The position numbers were made by a program, and so were the translations under genes. This document shows, one piece after another, positions 1 through 9,219 of a stretch of DNA of 64,000 nucleotides. The notes beneath the pieces were generated by a model. It did no database searches. It had not been told where the DNA came from and saw only the letters and a program-made list of their open reading frames with translations. This DNA is from Clostridia bacterium (lineage in GTDB: Bacteria; Bacillota; Clostridia; TANB77; CAG-508), in the NCBI GenBank assembly GCA_900754085.1, contig CAAEBO010000006.1, positions 1 to 64,000 on the forward strand, given 5' to 3'. Numbering within the stretch: position 1 is the first letter of the stretch; each line of letters begins with the position of its first letter.

Positions 1-387
1 TGTTAAATCTTTAATTTTACAATAATCTATAATAATATAAAATAAAATATTATAATAAATTAGCGAGCTAAAAAATACTACTAAAGAATTATTATTTAAT
101 TGCGAAATTACATAAAAGAATAAATTTGTTATAATTTCAGTTTGGCTACTAATCCCTTTTAATGCTTCTGTTATTGGTAAGTATCTAATTTCATCTAAAT
201 ATTCATAATATCTTGAAATATCCATACCTTGGTTTGGAACAATATAATAGCAAATTATTCCTATCATTACAGATAGTAAAAAGCAGTAATATCTTTTATG
301 TTTTTTTTCTAAAAATAGTCCTAATAATACAACAGGCATAGATAATATTGGGCTTATAATAAATAATATACTTGCTAAAATTGTCAT
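1..387 (-). CDS. EpsG-like polysaccharide polymerase, 3' end cut by window
   Basis: The reading frame starts at the ATG at 387-385 after a good ribosome site (AAGGAG) and stays open to base 1, so the C-terminus lies outside the window. The visible 129 residues begin with a hydrophobic segment (about 1-23), a second one (about 30-50), then a polar loop with the motif MDISRYYEYLD. That arrangement is typical of EpsG/Wzy-like membrane proteins that polymerise exopolysaccharide repeat units. It follows five glycosyltransferase genes in the same direction, only 11 bases after the nearest one. The family call is inferred from this motif and context. The start and the open frame are seen directly. 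Confidence 0.65.
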   Translation of the reverse strand, partial: MTILASILFIISPILSMPVVLLGLFLEKKHKRYYCFLLSVMIGIICYYIVPNQGMDISRYYEYLDEIRYLPITEALKGISSQTEIITNLFFYVISQLNNNSLVVFFSSLIYYNILFYIIIDYCKIKDLT

Positions 388-398
388 TTGTATCTCCT

Positions 399-1415
399 TT
401 ATTTTGCTTTGTATAATACTCTCTTTATTTTTTCCTTTATTGTATAATGAAAAAATGTATAATGTAAATATTTTTTATAATCTTTATTAGCTAATATTTT
501 TATTGGCTTTGCTATTTCTTCATTTTCTAATAACTTAAAGCACTTTTGAACCATATTATCTTCGCAAAAAAATTTTATTTCTTCTTTATTTTTTATATCT
601 GCTAATAGAAAATTTCTTAATTCATTTTCTAACATCTTTAGTAATTTTAAGGCTACTTTTTTTTCTTCATATTCTAAGTTCCACCTTTTTATATAATCAA
701 ATATTTCTCCATACGCATAAATTCCATCATTTATTTTCATTTTTATGCTATTTATATCAACTTTATTGCTAACATTATCAAAATTATATTCATAATGGTA
801 ATATGCATTTGGCAAATATTTAACATTTTTAGCTTTTGTTATAAGATCTAATGTAAATATCATATCTTCTGCAAACTTTAAATTATCATTAAATACTATT
901 TTATTATCTTGTATTAATTTGCTTAAAGTAAAGTTTAAACAAACTGAATTTAAACTTCCAACCTCTAAAAACTTTTTTTGTAAATCTTGTGGAGTTATAT
1001 TTTCTTCTTCAAAAATCGGATTACTTGCTACTCTTTTGTATGGTAACTCTATTACTTTTTCAAATCTTATTAGTTCATAGCTTTCAGTTTCTGCAGTTTT
1101 ATATAAATTTTCTATAGCATCTTTTTCTAACCAGTCATCTGCATCTATAAACATAGTATATTTGCCTTTTGCATTTTGTAATCCTGTATTTCTTGCAGCA
1201 GAAACACCTTTATTTTCTTGTTCTATAAGTACAATATTGGCATGTTTTTTTATTATTTCTTTAACTATTAAATTCGTTTTATCTTTTGAGCCATCATCTA
1301 CAACTATTATTTCTATTTCTTTTTCGGTTTGTTCTAAAAGCGAGTTAATACATTTTAAAATATATTTTTCCACATTATATGCTGGAATAATAATGCTAAC
1401 TTTTACATTATCCAT
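399..1415 (-). CDS. family 2 glycosyltransferase (EPS cluster)
   Basis: A 338-residue GT-A fold glycosyltransferase. The N-terminus VSIIIPAYNVEKY is the classic GT2 nucleotide-sugar entry strand, VVDDGSKDKT follows, and the metal-binding DADD is at residues 91-94. The C-terminal half is helical and Lys/Glu rich without clear membrane spans, so the enzyme is probably cytoplasmic and peripheral. It should add one sugar to a lipid-linked repeat unit. The donor and acceptor cannot be told from sequence. The start codon overlaps the end of the upstream gene by 8 bases, so the two are translationally coupled within the operon. Confidence 0.85.
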   Translation of the reverse strand: MDNVKVSIIIPAYNVEKYILKCINSLLEQTEKEIEIIVVDDGSKDKTNLIVKEIIKKHANIVLIEQENKGVSAARNTGLQNAKGKYTMFIDADDWLEKDAIENLYKTAETESYELIRFEKVIELPYKRVASNPIFEEENITPQDLQKKFLEVGSLNSVCLNFTLSKLIQDNKIVFNDNLKFAEDMIFTLDLITKAKNVKYLPNAYYHYEYNFDNVSNKVDINSIKMKINDGIYAYGEIFDYIKRWNLEYEEKKVALKLLKMLENELRNFLLADIKNKEEIKFFCEDNMVQKCFKLLENEEIAKPIKILANKDYKKYLHYTFFHYTIKEKIKRVLYKAK

Positions 1416-2523
1416 TTTTTAAATACCTTTCTTCTAACACTTCTGCTTGTTCTTTTATATTATATGTTTTTAATTTTTCTAAATTTATATTTCTATTATA
1501 GTCTTGTAAACAAATTTTTTCCGCCCATTTTTTAGGACTAGCTTTTAAAGATATAAATTCTAAATTTTCTGTAAGTTTTACTTCTTCTGTAATTTTATCT
1601 GAAGCTAAAATTTTTAGCCCATTTGCTTGTGCCTCTATTAGTGTAACCGGTAAACCTTCAAATTTTGATGGAAAAACGAAAAAATCCATTGCTTGCATAA
1701 TTTCGTTTACATTTTTTACTTGTCCTAAAAATACAATTTTGTCTTTTATATTTTCTTTTTTTGCTTGCTGTCTTATCGTTTCTTCAAGCTTTCCAGTTCC
1801 TGCCAAAAGTAATACTGCATTTTTATATTTTTCATTAATTTCCTTGAATATTTTTAATAAAAACTTATGGTTCTTTGGTTTAGTAAAAGTTCCAACATGT
1901 CCTATAACAAATTTGTCTTCTACATTTAATTTCTTTCTTATCTCTTTTCTTCTTTCTTCATTATACACAAAATCTTCTATTACAATAGAATTAGTACATA
2001 AAAAATATTTATTATTTCTTATTATTTCTTTATTATAAAGTTGGTTTAATACCTTTTTAGAACATGTAAAATAATCTGTAGCACATTTTTGAATAATACT
2101 TTTTACATATATTTCGTTATATAAGTATAAGAAGAATCGTACTTTCCTATTTACGCCATGATTATGTACAATTCTTTTTTCTATTTTATATTTATATGCC
2201 ATTTTTAGTGGTAGCAAATTGGTAATTCCTTGGTGTATATGAATAGCATCATATGAATGATTTTTAAAAAACTCTTCTAATTCCTTCCTATTTTTTATAG
2301 GACTTTCTCTTCTTGGTGTTATTTTATAAACATTTGCTCCCATTTTTTTTACTTCATCTTCATACAAATTTTTCCCTTTTGTAAAAATTAGAAAATCAAA
2401 TTGTATTTTCTCTTTGTTTATATTTTTGTAATAGTTTAATATCATCTTTTCCATTCCACCAGCATTTAAACTACCTACAACTTGTAAAACTCTTTTAGTT
2501 TTCATTTTTAATACACTCTCCAT
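1408..2523 (-). CDS. family 4 glycosyltransferase (EpsF-like)
   Basis: A 371-residue GT-B retaining glycosyltransferase. The N-terminal domain opens with VLQVVGSLNAGGMEKMI, the Gly-rich loop typical of GT4 enzymes such as EpsF. The C-terminal donor domain has IGHVGTFTKPKNH, a LLAGTGKLE strand, and the E-x7-E motif in FEGLPVTLIEA (about 293-303). It likely transfers a hexose from an NDP-sugar during exopolysaccharide repeat assembly. Its start lies inside the end of the preceding gene (29-base overlap). An alternative start is the internal ATG seven codons in. Confidence 0.85.
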   Translation of the reverse strand: MESVLKMKTKRVLQVVGSLNAGGMEKMILNYYKNINKEKIQFDFLIFTKGKNLYEDEVKKMGANVYKITPRRESPIKNRKELEEFFKNHSYDAIHIHQGITNLLPLKMAYKYKIEKRIVHNHGVNRKVRFFLYLYNEIYVKSIIQKCATDYFTCSKKVLNQLYNKEIIRNNKYFLCTNSIVIEDFVYNEERRKEIRKKLNVEDKFVIGHVGTFTKPKNHKFLLKIFKEINEKYKNAVLLLAGTGKLEETIRQQAKKENIKDKIVFLGQVKNVNEIMQAMDFFVFPSKFEGLPVTLIEAQANGLKILASDKITEEVKLTENLEFISLKASPKKWAEKICLQDYNRNINLEKLKTYNIKEQAEVLEERYLKNG

Positions 2524-3400
2524 ATTTACCTTTGTAATATTTATACATAATAAAACTTGGTATTATTAAAATATTTTGCAATATTTTGTGTGTAGTCTTA
2601 TTTTTTAATTCTTTCCATGTACTTTTGGCAAAAAAGCCATATATATTATATAAAATTAAGTTTTTTATTTGAACTTTTTTGTTAAATGGTTTTTTTGTCA
2701 TTTCTTTCGAAACAAGCATTGCTCCTTTTGGATTTTGTATATTTATTTTTCTCCAGTTGTTAGAAAGCCCATCTTTTTGGTATTCGCACAAATATATAAC
2801 TTTATTTATATATACAGTTTCATATTTTAATGCCATTCTATTCCAAACAATGCACTCCGAAATAAACTTCTCACCTTCTATTATTGGAAATGGATATTCT
2901 TTTAAAATATTTGTTTTAAACACCTCTGCTTTATCTACTTTATCATTTTGATTAATTCTATATTTTATATGGTTGGATATAAAACTTTCCTCTTTATAGT
3001 CTTTGCCAATATTTTTCCCAGTTAAATCTCCTTTTAGATATGAAAGTCCACAAATATTTTCATAATCTTTATACTTTTCCCAATCATTTATAATCTCTTC
3101 TACAGCATTATCTACTAATATATCATCACTATCTACAATTACACTTAAATCATTTTTAGCAATTTTTACTGCTTCGTTTATGCTTTTAGGTTTTCCTTGA
3201 TTTCTCTGTACAATATATTTAATCTCTATTTTTTTCTCTTTTTCCCAATTTTCTAAAAGCTCTTTTGTATTATCTATACTACCATCATCTACTATTATCC
3301 ATTCAAAATCTTTTTTAGTTTGACTACATAAGCTTTCATATAATCGTATTAATGTTTTTTTTCTATTATATGTCGCTGTAATAATACTTAAAATACCCAT
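2495..3400 (-). CDS. family 2 glycosyltransferase
   Basis: A 301-residue GT2 enzyme beginning LSIITATYNRKKTL, with the WIIVDDGSIDNT nucleotide loop and the metal-binding DSDD at residues 90-93. NRMALKYETVYINKVIYLCEYQ near 210 resembles the acceptor region of bacterial polysaccharide GT2 enzymes. The C-terminus has a short amphipathic, partly hydrophobic stretch (about 270-290) that may touch the membrane. It lies one base from the upstream gene and overlaps the downstream GT4 gene by 29 bases, so it belongs to the same operon. The sugar specificity is unknown. Confidence 0.83.
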   Translation of the reverse strand: MGILSIITATYNRKKTLIRLYESLCSQTKKDFEWIIVDDGSIDNTKELLENWEKEKKIEIKYIVQRNQGKPKSINEAVKIAKNDLSVIVDSDDILVDNAVEEIINDWEKYKDYENICGLSYLKGDLTGKNIGKDYKEESFISNHIKYRINQNDKVDKAEVFKTNILKEYPFPIIEGEKFISECIVWNRMALKYETVYINKVIYLCEYQKDGLSNNWRKINIQNPKGAMLVSKEMTKKPFNKKVQIKNLILYNIYGFFAKSTWKELKNKTTHKILQNILIIPSFIMYKYYKGKYGECIKNEN

Positions 3401-3401
3401 T

Positions 3402-4220
3402 TTATTTTTTTCCCCTTAACAATTTACTATATGCTAAACTTCTTAAATTATTTGGTGCAATTGATACCATACTACGAATTAATATATTTACATTTTTTTC
3501 CAATTGGTTAATTGTTCCTAGTTCTTCTATTTTCTTTTGAAATTTATATATTGCTTTAATATAATTTCTTCCACCTCTCCTTTTCGTCATTTCTTCTCCT
3601 GCTCTTACTTTACATAGAATTTCTTGTATGTTATACATATTCTTATTTGATTTAATTAGTTTACACCATAAATAATAATCTTCAAAATATGGTAAATTCT
3701 CATAATTACCTACTTCTAATATAGAATCTTTCTTAAACATAACTGTAACATGATTCATTGGATTTCTTTTTTTAGCATATTTATAAATTTCTTCTTTATT
3801 TTCTGGAACAATTCTAGTTTTGGTAATATCACTTTTTTCATCGAATTCCAATATATTTCCACCAACTATATCACAGTTTGGTTTATTTTTAAATATTTGT
3901 AATTGTTTTTCGAACCTATCTGGAACAGATATATCGTCTGTATCCATTCTGGCAATTAAATTATATTGGCATTTTGTAACACCATAATTTAAAGCAAGAC
4001 CTAGTCCTTTATTTTCTTTAAGTGGATAGTTCTTAATAATATTTGGATATTTTTCTTTATACCTAAAAATAATATTTTGTAAGTCTTTTGTAAGTTTACC
4101 ATCTTCTATAATTACAATCTCACTTGGTATAACAGTTTGGCTTAAAACACTTTCTAATGCTTCTACAAAATATTGTGGCTTTTCTTTTTCGTATATTGAC
4201 ATTAAAACGGAAAATTTCAT
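3402..4220 (-). CDS. family 2 glycosyltransferase
   Basis: A 272-residue GT2 enzyme of the type found in capsule and EPS clusters. The start MKFSVLMSIYEKEKPQYF and the strand IVIIEDGKLT replace the more common DDGS loop. The metal-binding DTDD is at 93-96, and KGLGLALNYG precedes it. NPMNHVTVMFKK and the NYENLPYFEDYYLWCK acceptor motif are typical of this subfamily. A TTTCCTCC-type ribosome site (minus GGAGGAAAAA) lies directly upstream of the ATG. It acts on nucleotide sugars in the cytoplasm. Donor and linkage are not predictable. Confidence 0.85.
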   Translation of the reverse strand: MKFSVLMSIYEKEKPQYFVEALESVLSQTVIPSEIVIIEDGKLTKDLQNIIFRYKEKYPNIIKNYPLKENKGLGLALNYGVTKCQYNLIARMDTDDISVPDRFEKQLQIFKNKPNCDIVGGNILEFDEKSDITKTRIVPENKEEIYKYAKKRNPMNHVTVMFKKDSILEVGNYENLPYFEDYYLWCKLIKSNKNMYNIQEILCKVRAGEEMTKRRGGRNYIKAIYKFQKKIEELGTINQLEKNVNILIRSMVSIAPNNLRSLAYSKLLRGKK

Positions 4221-4232
4221 TTTTCCTCCTTT

Positions 4233-5306
4233 TTATTCATTGCAAGAATGCTCATAAATTTTTTCATACTCAGACATCATTGCTTCTGCTGATAAATGTT
4301 CTTTTTGAAATTTTTTAATATTTTCTCTGTTTTCTTCTTTTATCTTTTTTCTTAATATCCTTATTTTTTTCTCAAAATTAGATTTTTCAAAATATTCTCC
4401 TAAGTAACATTCTTCACTAATTTTAAAAATTTCTAAGTGTGAAGGTATTTTAGATAAGAACAAATGTAAACCATTTTCTAAAGCCTCTATTATTGCTATA
4501 GACATTCCTTCGGATTTTGAATTTGATATATATACATCTGCTTTTTCTAAATATTCTTGCACATTTTCTGTAAAACCAAGCACTTTTACTCCGTTGTCAG
4601 CCTGCTTTTTACATTCTTCTAAAGAGCTACCTGTTCCTAATATTATTAGTTCTTCTTCTTCTGTTCTATATAATTTAAATAGTTTTATAAGTTCTAAAAC
4701 TCCCTTTTTTTCATTCACTCCACCACTATATACATATACTGTTTTTTTACCATATTGTTTAGTATTTTGTTCTATATTATTAGTTATTCCGTTTCTTACA
4801 AAATTTATTTTTTTATTTTTAGGAAATTTATCTTTTATAGCATAAAAAACAGATTCAGAACATGCAATTACATTTTCTATTTTTTTTAGAGAGTGTAGAT
4901 GTGCTAAAATCATCATCTTTCCAACTAATTTGCCATATGTGTTAGGGTAGTCTTCTAATATATTGCAATGCAGTGTTGTAATTTTTTTATACTTACCTTT
5001 TATTTTAGTCATAATAAAATCCGGAAATATTCCATGTGTATGTACAATCTCCGGATTTATTTGCTTTAATATTTTTTTTAGTTTTCGATTTGCTTTAAAT
5101 ATAATTTCTTCTTTTCTTTTTAAATTTAAACAAATACAGGTAGCACCATTATTTTCTATTTTTGTTAATTCTTCTTTAGTGCCTTCCATAAATGAAATAA
5201 CAAAAACTTTATATTTATTTTTATCTATTGCACTTACCATATTATTTAATACTTGGTTTGGTCCCGTATTTTTTATTGAATTTATAATATACACAATTTT
5301 TTTCAT
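4233..5306 (-). CDS. family 4 glycosyltransferase
   Basis: A 357-residue GT-B fold enzyme. The N-terminal domain contains INSIKNTGPNQVLNNM and IVHTHGIFPDF. The C-terminal domain has YSGGVNEKKGVLELI, LGTGSSLEE and the E-x7-E element in SEGMSIAIIEALENG (about 262-276). Such enzymes extend lipid-linked exopolysaccharide intermediates. The start overlaps the end of the sugar-transferase gene by 4 bases (ATGA type), so it is the second gene of the operon. The function is clear at family level only. Confidence 0.85.
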   Translation of the reverse strand: MKKIVYIINSIKNTGPNQVLNNMVSAIDKNKYKVFVISFMEGTKEELTKIENNGATCICLNLKRKEEIIFKANRKLKKILKQINPEIVHTHGIFPDFIMTKIKGKYKKITTLHCNILEDYPNTYGKLVGKMMILAHLHSLKKIENVIACSESVFYAIKDKFPKNKKINFVRNGITNNIEQNTKQYGKKTVYVYSGGVNEKKGVLELIKLFKLYRTEEEELIILGTGSSLEECKKQADNGVKVLGFTENVQEYLEKADVYISNSKSEGMSIAIIEALENGLHLFLSKIPSHLEIFKISEECYLGEYFEKSNFEKKIRILRKKIKEENRENIKKFQKEHLSAEAMMSEYEKIYEHSCNE

Positions 5307-6013
5307 ATTACCTCACGATATGCATATTCTCCTATTTCTTTTGGAATATCTTTTAATTTTCTTACTGCATTTGGTATAGTTTCTTTATTCTTTTCTACTT
5401 CTTTTTTATTTTGTTTTAACTCTGATATCTCTTCTTTAATTCCAACTTCTGATATTTCTGCATTTTTTTCATCTCTTACTGTTCTTAATGTTTCAAATGC
5501 TATTTTTATATCTAACCAAAAATTCATATTATTTACATATTCTATATCATATTCTATTTTTTTAAATATATTTATTCCATTTCTTCCTTTTATTTGTGCA
5601 AGTCCTGTTATACCTGGAAGCACATTACATCTTTGTTTTTGTTTGTCTGTAAAATATATGTAGTATTCTTTTACCCAAGGTCTAGGTCCTATAAAACTCA
5701 TTTCTCCTTTTAATACATTTATAAGTTGTGGTAATTCGTCTAGACTTGTCTTTCTTAAGAATTTTCCAACTCTTGTTACCATTTGTTCATGTGTTAATTG
5801 TTTTCTGTTTCTTTCTTCTTTTGTATACATTGTTCTAAATTTATATATATTAAATAATTTTCCATTTTTTCCTATTCTTTTTTGTTTATATATAATTGGT
5901 CCTTTACTATCTAACTTGATGCATATCGCTATAACAAACATTGGAATTGCAAATAACAACATTATAACTATTGAAGCAACAAACCCCAATATTCTTTTAA
6001 CCTTTATATACAT
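5303..6013 (-). CDS. priming undecaprenyl-phosphate sugar phosphotransferase (EpsL/WcaJ-type)
   Basis: A 236-residue bacterial sugar transferase that starts repeat-unit synthesis by moving a sugar-1-phosphate onto undecaprenyl phosphate. It has one N-terminal hydrophobic span (about 9-31), then GPIIYKQKRIGKNG, YKFRTMYT, a TRVGKFLRKTSLDELPQL stretch with KGEMSFIGPRP, and LPGITGLAQIKGRN, all hallmarks of the short one-span PglC/EpsL class. Beyond the catalytic domain there is a roughly 40-residue charged Lys/Glu tail (from about 190) that is not part of the usual core. It is the first gene of the EPS operon, 34 bases downstream of a good promoter. Confidence 0.92.
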   Translation of the reverse strand: MYIKVKRILGFVASIVIMLLFAIPMFVIAICIKLDSKGPIIYKQKRIGKNGKLFNIYKFRTMYTKEERNRKQLTHEQMVTRVGKFLRKTSLDELPQLINVLKGEMSFIGPRPWVKEYYIYFTDKQKQRCNVLPGITGLAQIKGRNGINIFKKIEYDIEYVNNMNFWLDIKIAFETLRTVRDEKNAEISEVGIKEEISELKQNKKEVEKNKETIPNAVRKLKDIPKEIGEYAYREVI

Positions 6014-6046
6014 TCTTATTTTCTCCTTTGTTATATATTTATATTC

Positions 6047-6075
6047 ATTATAATATTGATTCTAATAAATCTCAA
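6047..6075 (-). promoter_or_regulatory. sigma-A-type promoter of the EPS operon
   Basis: On the minus strand TTGAGA (6075-6070) and TATAAT (6052-6047) are separated by exactly 17 bases. The priming sugar transferase begins at 6013. No hairpin that would end transcription from the gene upstream was recognised in 6076-6134. Confidence 0.7.
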
Positions 6076-6134
6076 TATTTTTGTCTAAAATGTTATATAA
6101 ATGTTATATTTTGAAGAATATTGTACTCCTAGTT

Positions 6135-7256
6135 TTAATTTATTACTATTTTTTTGCCTATGTATTGTGTTGCAATTCTATTTTCTGGTTTTTCGTCAAA
6201 TAGATATAATACTATTAAAAATATCCATTCTAAAGGTTTCATAATTAAATATGTTATATCTGCCTCTATTTCATTATTTATATGCTTAGACAATGGGTAA
6301 CCATATTTATCGTAGATATGTCTTATAAAATGATGAAATTTAGGAGTTTTTTCTTGTATTAAATCTTCGAAAGCATTTGCAATACATAATTGCCTATTAA
6401 CTACTATTTTTTCTCCTCTTCTAATCCCCATTCTAATAGGCTTTACTACATTCTTATGACCCCTTAAAGAAACTGTACATAAATAATGTGCATCATATGT
6501 AACAGCTGGTGGTGATATTTTTGTAGATAACGTCCAGTCACTTGTTTCTAAAAATGCTTTTATTGCTTCATCTGGTCTTTGTCCAAATAAAATTAATATA
6601 CAAATAAGTATAGCTGTAAATGGAACAGATAAAACAATTGCAATTATAGGCCAATTTTCTATATTATAAAATATTTTACTACACTTATTTAAAAATTTAT
6701 TTTTATACTCTCTAGCTTGTATATTTTTTTCTTTATATATTTTCATAATCTCCATTACAGCTCTTATACTACATAAAATATAATTAATAGGAAATAATGT
6801 TAAGTATAGTATACTAACTGTTTGAATATTCATGCTTAACTGAATTATATAAATTATTATATAGATTGAACATATAAAAATTCCAGACATTGCACCTACA
6901 ATTACTAATGGTGGTAAGTTTAGTTTTTTTATTCTTATTAAGGCATACGATATAATTCCTACTAAACATATTATTAAAACTGTTGGCATACTCCAAGATG
7001 CAATCGGACTATGTAAGTCTATTTCTCCTCCTCCCAATTTTAATGCTTGGTTATAGTCTTTAAATTCAAATGATACATATAAAATTACAGTTAATATAAT
7101 TCCTAATACAAATGTTAAAATATCTATTAAATTCTCTTTTATTTTTTTCTTTTTAAATAAGTTTATAATATTAAAAACTGTTAACACAAATGGTGCTATT
7201 AAACAAAATATACCTATTATAATTAATACATATGGTAAAATATTCATAATCATCAT
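6135..7256 (-). CDS. membrane protein, DUF6688-like
   Basis: A 373-residue protein with about seven hydrophobic spans (near 5-30, 46-66, 90-108, 115-140, 146-166, 205-225 and 345-362). Between spans 6 and 7 there is a roughly 110-residue soluble part with the motifs YDAHYLCTVSLRGHKNVV, RMGIRRGEKIVVNRQL and ANAFEDLIQ. This pattern recalls the uncharacterised DUF6688 family, but that is from memory and needs a profile search. The gene ends 121 bases upstream of the EPS operon and starts 12 bases after a second unknown membrane-anchored protein, so the two are probably co-transcribed. The function is unknown. Confidence 0.55.
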   Translation of the reverse strand: MMIMNILPYVLIIIGIFCLIAPFVLTVFNIINLFKKKKIKENLIDILTFVLGIILTVILYVSFEFKDYNQALKLGGGEIDLHSPIASWSMPTVLIICLVGIISYALIRIKKLNLPPLVIVGAMSGIFICSIYIIIYIIQLSMNIQTVSILYLTLFPINYILCSIRAVMEIMKIYKEKNIQAREYKNKFLNKCSKIFYNIENWPIIAIVLSVPFTAILICILILFGQRPDEAIKAFLETSDWTLSTKISPPAVTYDAHYLCTVSLRGHKNVVKPIRMGIRRGEKIVVNRQLCIANAFEDLIQEKTPKFHHFIRHIYDKYGYPLSKHINNEIEADITYLIMKPLEWIFLIVLYLFDEKPENRIATQYIGKKIVIN

Positions 7257-7268
7257 TCCCCTTTTTCT

Positions 7269-8561
7269 TTAATCACTCGCAGCTCCTGCTCCTATAATAT
7301 TTCCATCTATAGCATCAACATATACAAATAAATTTGTTAATGGATCATTTTTGTCGAACAGTCTAACTACCCAAATTAATTTTCCTTCATATGGCTTTTG
7401 CTTCCACTCTTCTCTCCAAAAATGTGTACTAATTTTCATATTTTTTGGACCTACTATTAATTCACACGAAATTGTATCGTTTTCATTTATCTTACCATAA
7501 AATTCTGACTTCCACCCTTGGTATTGGTATTTTTCTTTCTTAGCTTCTTCCTCTGCAATGCTTACTGCCTCATCTATATTTATAAGGTCTATTTTTTTAT
7601 GATCAATATTCGTATAATATTTTCCATTTTGAACATAATATTCTACACCATTTTGATTTTTATTTGTTGTAAATTCACTTACATTTAAATCTTCCGAAAC
7701 AAATTCATAATATATGCAATTTGTATTAGGTATTTTACTTACAATTAAAATATTAGCAATATATTCATCTAAAAAATTACCTAATTTATATTTTATATTC
7801 CCAATATTTGTTTCTATTTCTTTAATTTCGTATCTAGATACAACTATAATTACATTTTGTTTGTTAAAGTTTATTTTAGGTAGTTCCTGCATTTTAAAAT
7901 CTAATATGTTTAGCATATTTTTATATTCGTTATTATCTTCTTTTATAATTTTTTGGTAAACTCCTGTTACTTTAGTATCTGATAAGTTTAGATTATCTGT
8001 AACTCTAGATATTTTATTTTCCGAAGTAATATTTACTGGTTCTATATAAGAATACTTTTTATCACTTTCATTTGTTATTATATCTAGCTTTTTAATTAAT
8101 TCGTTTTTATTATCTATAAATTCTTGTATTACTTGTCCATTATCGGAAAATCTCCTTATTATTCCAATATCTTTTTCTTCTAACATAAATACAAAATTTT
8201 TACTTGCAGTATTATAGTCTAACTCTATAAAACTACCTTTATCTTGCATTTCGTTTATTTCCTCTTTTGAATATACATTTCCATCAATTTGAGTTGATAT
8301 TCTATTACATAGTTCATAATATATTTGCTTATATTCACTTGTTTCTGGCTCTATAACTATGTACTCATTGTATTTATTTTTATATATAATTCTATCTGGA
8401 GCTTTTAATATGCTATCACATGAAGACATATCTATATCTATATTTTCTACTCTTTCAGCTTTTATCTCAATTTTAAATATAATAAATATTGCAACACCTA
8501 TTATTACGCATAATAAAATGCAAATTAATTTTCTTATACGTTTTTTATTATCATCTTTCAT
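7269..8561 (-). CDS. membrane-anchored extracytoplasmic protein with C-terminal PepSY-like region
   Basis: A 430-residue protein. The first 10 residues are basic and a single hydrophobic segment spans about 11-30, with no lipobox cysteine, so it is probably a signal anchor with the rest outside. The C-terminal about 100 residues (INIDEAVSIAEEEAKK, then IWVVRLFDKNDPLTNLFVYVDAIDGNIIG) look like a PepSY/YpeB-type domain. The central part is not recognised. It overlaps the kinase gene upstream by 4 bases and lies 12 bases before the DUF6688-like gene. A role at the cell surface is inferred from topology only. Confidence 0.5.
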   Translation of the reverse strand: MKDDNKKRIRKLICILLCVIIGVAIFIIFKIEIKAERVENIDIDMSSCDSILKAPDRIIYKNKYNEYIVIEPETSEYKQIYYELCNRISTQIDGNVYSKEEINEMQDKGSFIELDYNTASKNFVFMLEEKDIGIIRRFSDNGQVIQEFIDNKNELIKKLDIITNESDKKYSYIEPVNITSENKISRVTDNLNLSDTKVTGVYQKIIKEDNNEYKNMLNILDFKMQELPKINFNKQNVIIVVSRYEIKEIETNIGNIKYKLGNFLDEYIANILIVSKIPNTNCIYYEFVSEDLNVSEFTTNKNQNGVEYYVQNGKYYTNIDHKKIDLINIDEAVSIAEEEAKKEKYQYQGWKSEFYGKINENDTISCELIVGPKNMKISTHFWREEWKQKPYEGKLIWVVRLFDKNDPLTNLFVYVDAIDGNIIGAGAASD

Positions 8562-9067
8562 ATTATAGATTCCTTTCTTTGTACTTTTTGGTATATCATA
8601 TTTACAATTTCGTTTGCTGATACTTCTTTGCCTATTAATATTTCTGGAATAATTTTTATAAGGTCTTTTTCATTCCACCATTTTTTCATTTCTGTTTCTC
8701 CAAATTCTTCTGAGCATTGCTTTGTTTTATGTCTTTTTAAAGTTTCTTCGAATGGAATATCAAAATAAAAAGCATAAATATTGTTTTTAAATTCCTTTGA
8801 TATTTTTTCGAATAAATTATTATAGTGTTTTGAATTTAATATACCTTCTACAATAACAAATTCGCAATTTTCTTTGCCAAACTTTGCTAATTTAAATAAT
8901 AAGTCATTTATGATTTGCTTTTTTTCATCTTTAACATATAGAATTTCTCTTTTAACAACATCTTGCGAAATAAGCATTGTTCCATTGCCTAGTCTTTTTT
9001 GTAGCATTTTTGCTATTGTTGTTTTTCCACTACCAGAATTTCCTCTTAATATAATTATTTTCGTCAT
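8558..9067 (-). CDS. P-loop kinase (AAA_33 / zeta-toxin-like fold)
   Basis: A 169-residue nucleotide kinase-like protein. Walker A is IILRGNSGSGKTTIAKML (residues 4-21), followed by LISQDVVKREIL as a probable substrate-binding Asp loop. A Walker B-like strand (FVIVEGILNS) lies near 75-84, and a lid follows with FDIPFEETLKRHKTK. Small stand-alone proteins of this type are usually annotated as uncharacterised kinases. No antitoxin-like partner is visible next to it. It overlaps the next gene by 4 bases. A likely promoter (TTGAAC, 18-base spacing, TATAAT) lies just upstream on the minus strand. Confidence 0.7.
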   Translation of the reverse strand: MTKIIILRGNSGSGKTTIAKMLQKRLGNGTMLISQDVVKREILYVKDEKKQIINDLLFKLAKFGKENCEFVIVEGILNSKHYNNLFEKISKEFKNNIYAFYFDIPFEETLKRHKTKQCSEEFGETEMKKWWNEKDLIKIIPEILIGKEVSANEIVNMIYQKVQRKESII

Positions 9068-9170
9068 TATATTCTCCTATATCTTTTTATAATGTATATT
9101 ATATCATTCTTATAAATTCAAGTTCAATCATTTTAATTTAGATTTACATTTTTATATTTATAAATAGAAA

Positions 9171-9203
9171 ACCAACCGTGCCATTAAAAATAACACGGTT
9201 GGT
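9171..9203 (-). terminator. intrinsic terminator of the DUF4097 gene
   Basis: Perfect 10-bp inverted repeat ACCAACCGTG (9171-9180) and CACGGTTGGT (9194-9203) with a 13-base loop. On the minus strand it is followed by TTTTCTATTT. It begins 16 bases after the stop of the DUF4097 gene. Confidence 0.75.
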
Positions 9204-9219
9204 AAAATTAAGTTTTATT

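Noticed and set aside
6095..6120. Repeated TGTTATAT before the EPS promoter as a regulator box
   Set aside because: Two copies in AT-rich sequence are too weak to separate from chance.
8558..9067. Toxin-antitoxin system with a zeta-like kinase
   Set aside because: The neighbouring genes are long membrane proteins and no antitoxin-like small gene overlaps the kinase. The same holds for the kinase at 51026-51643.
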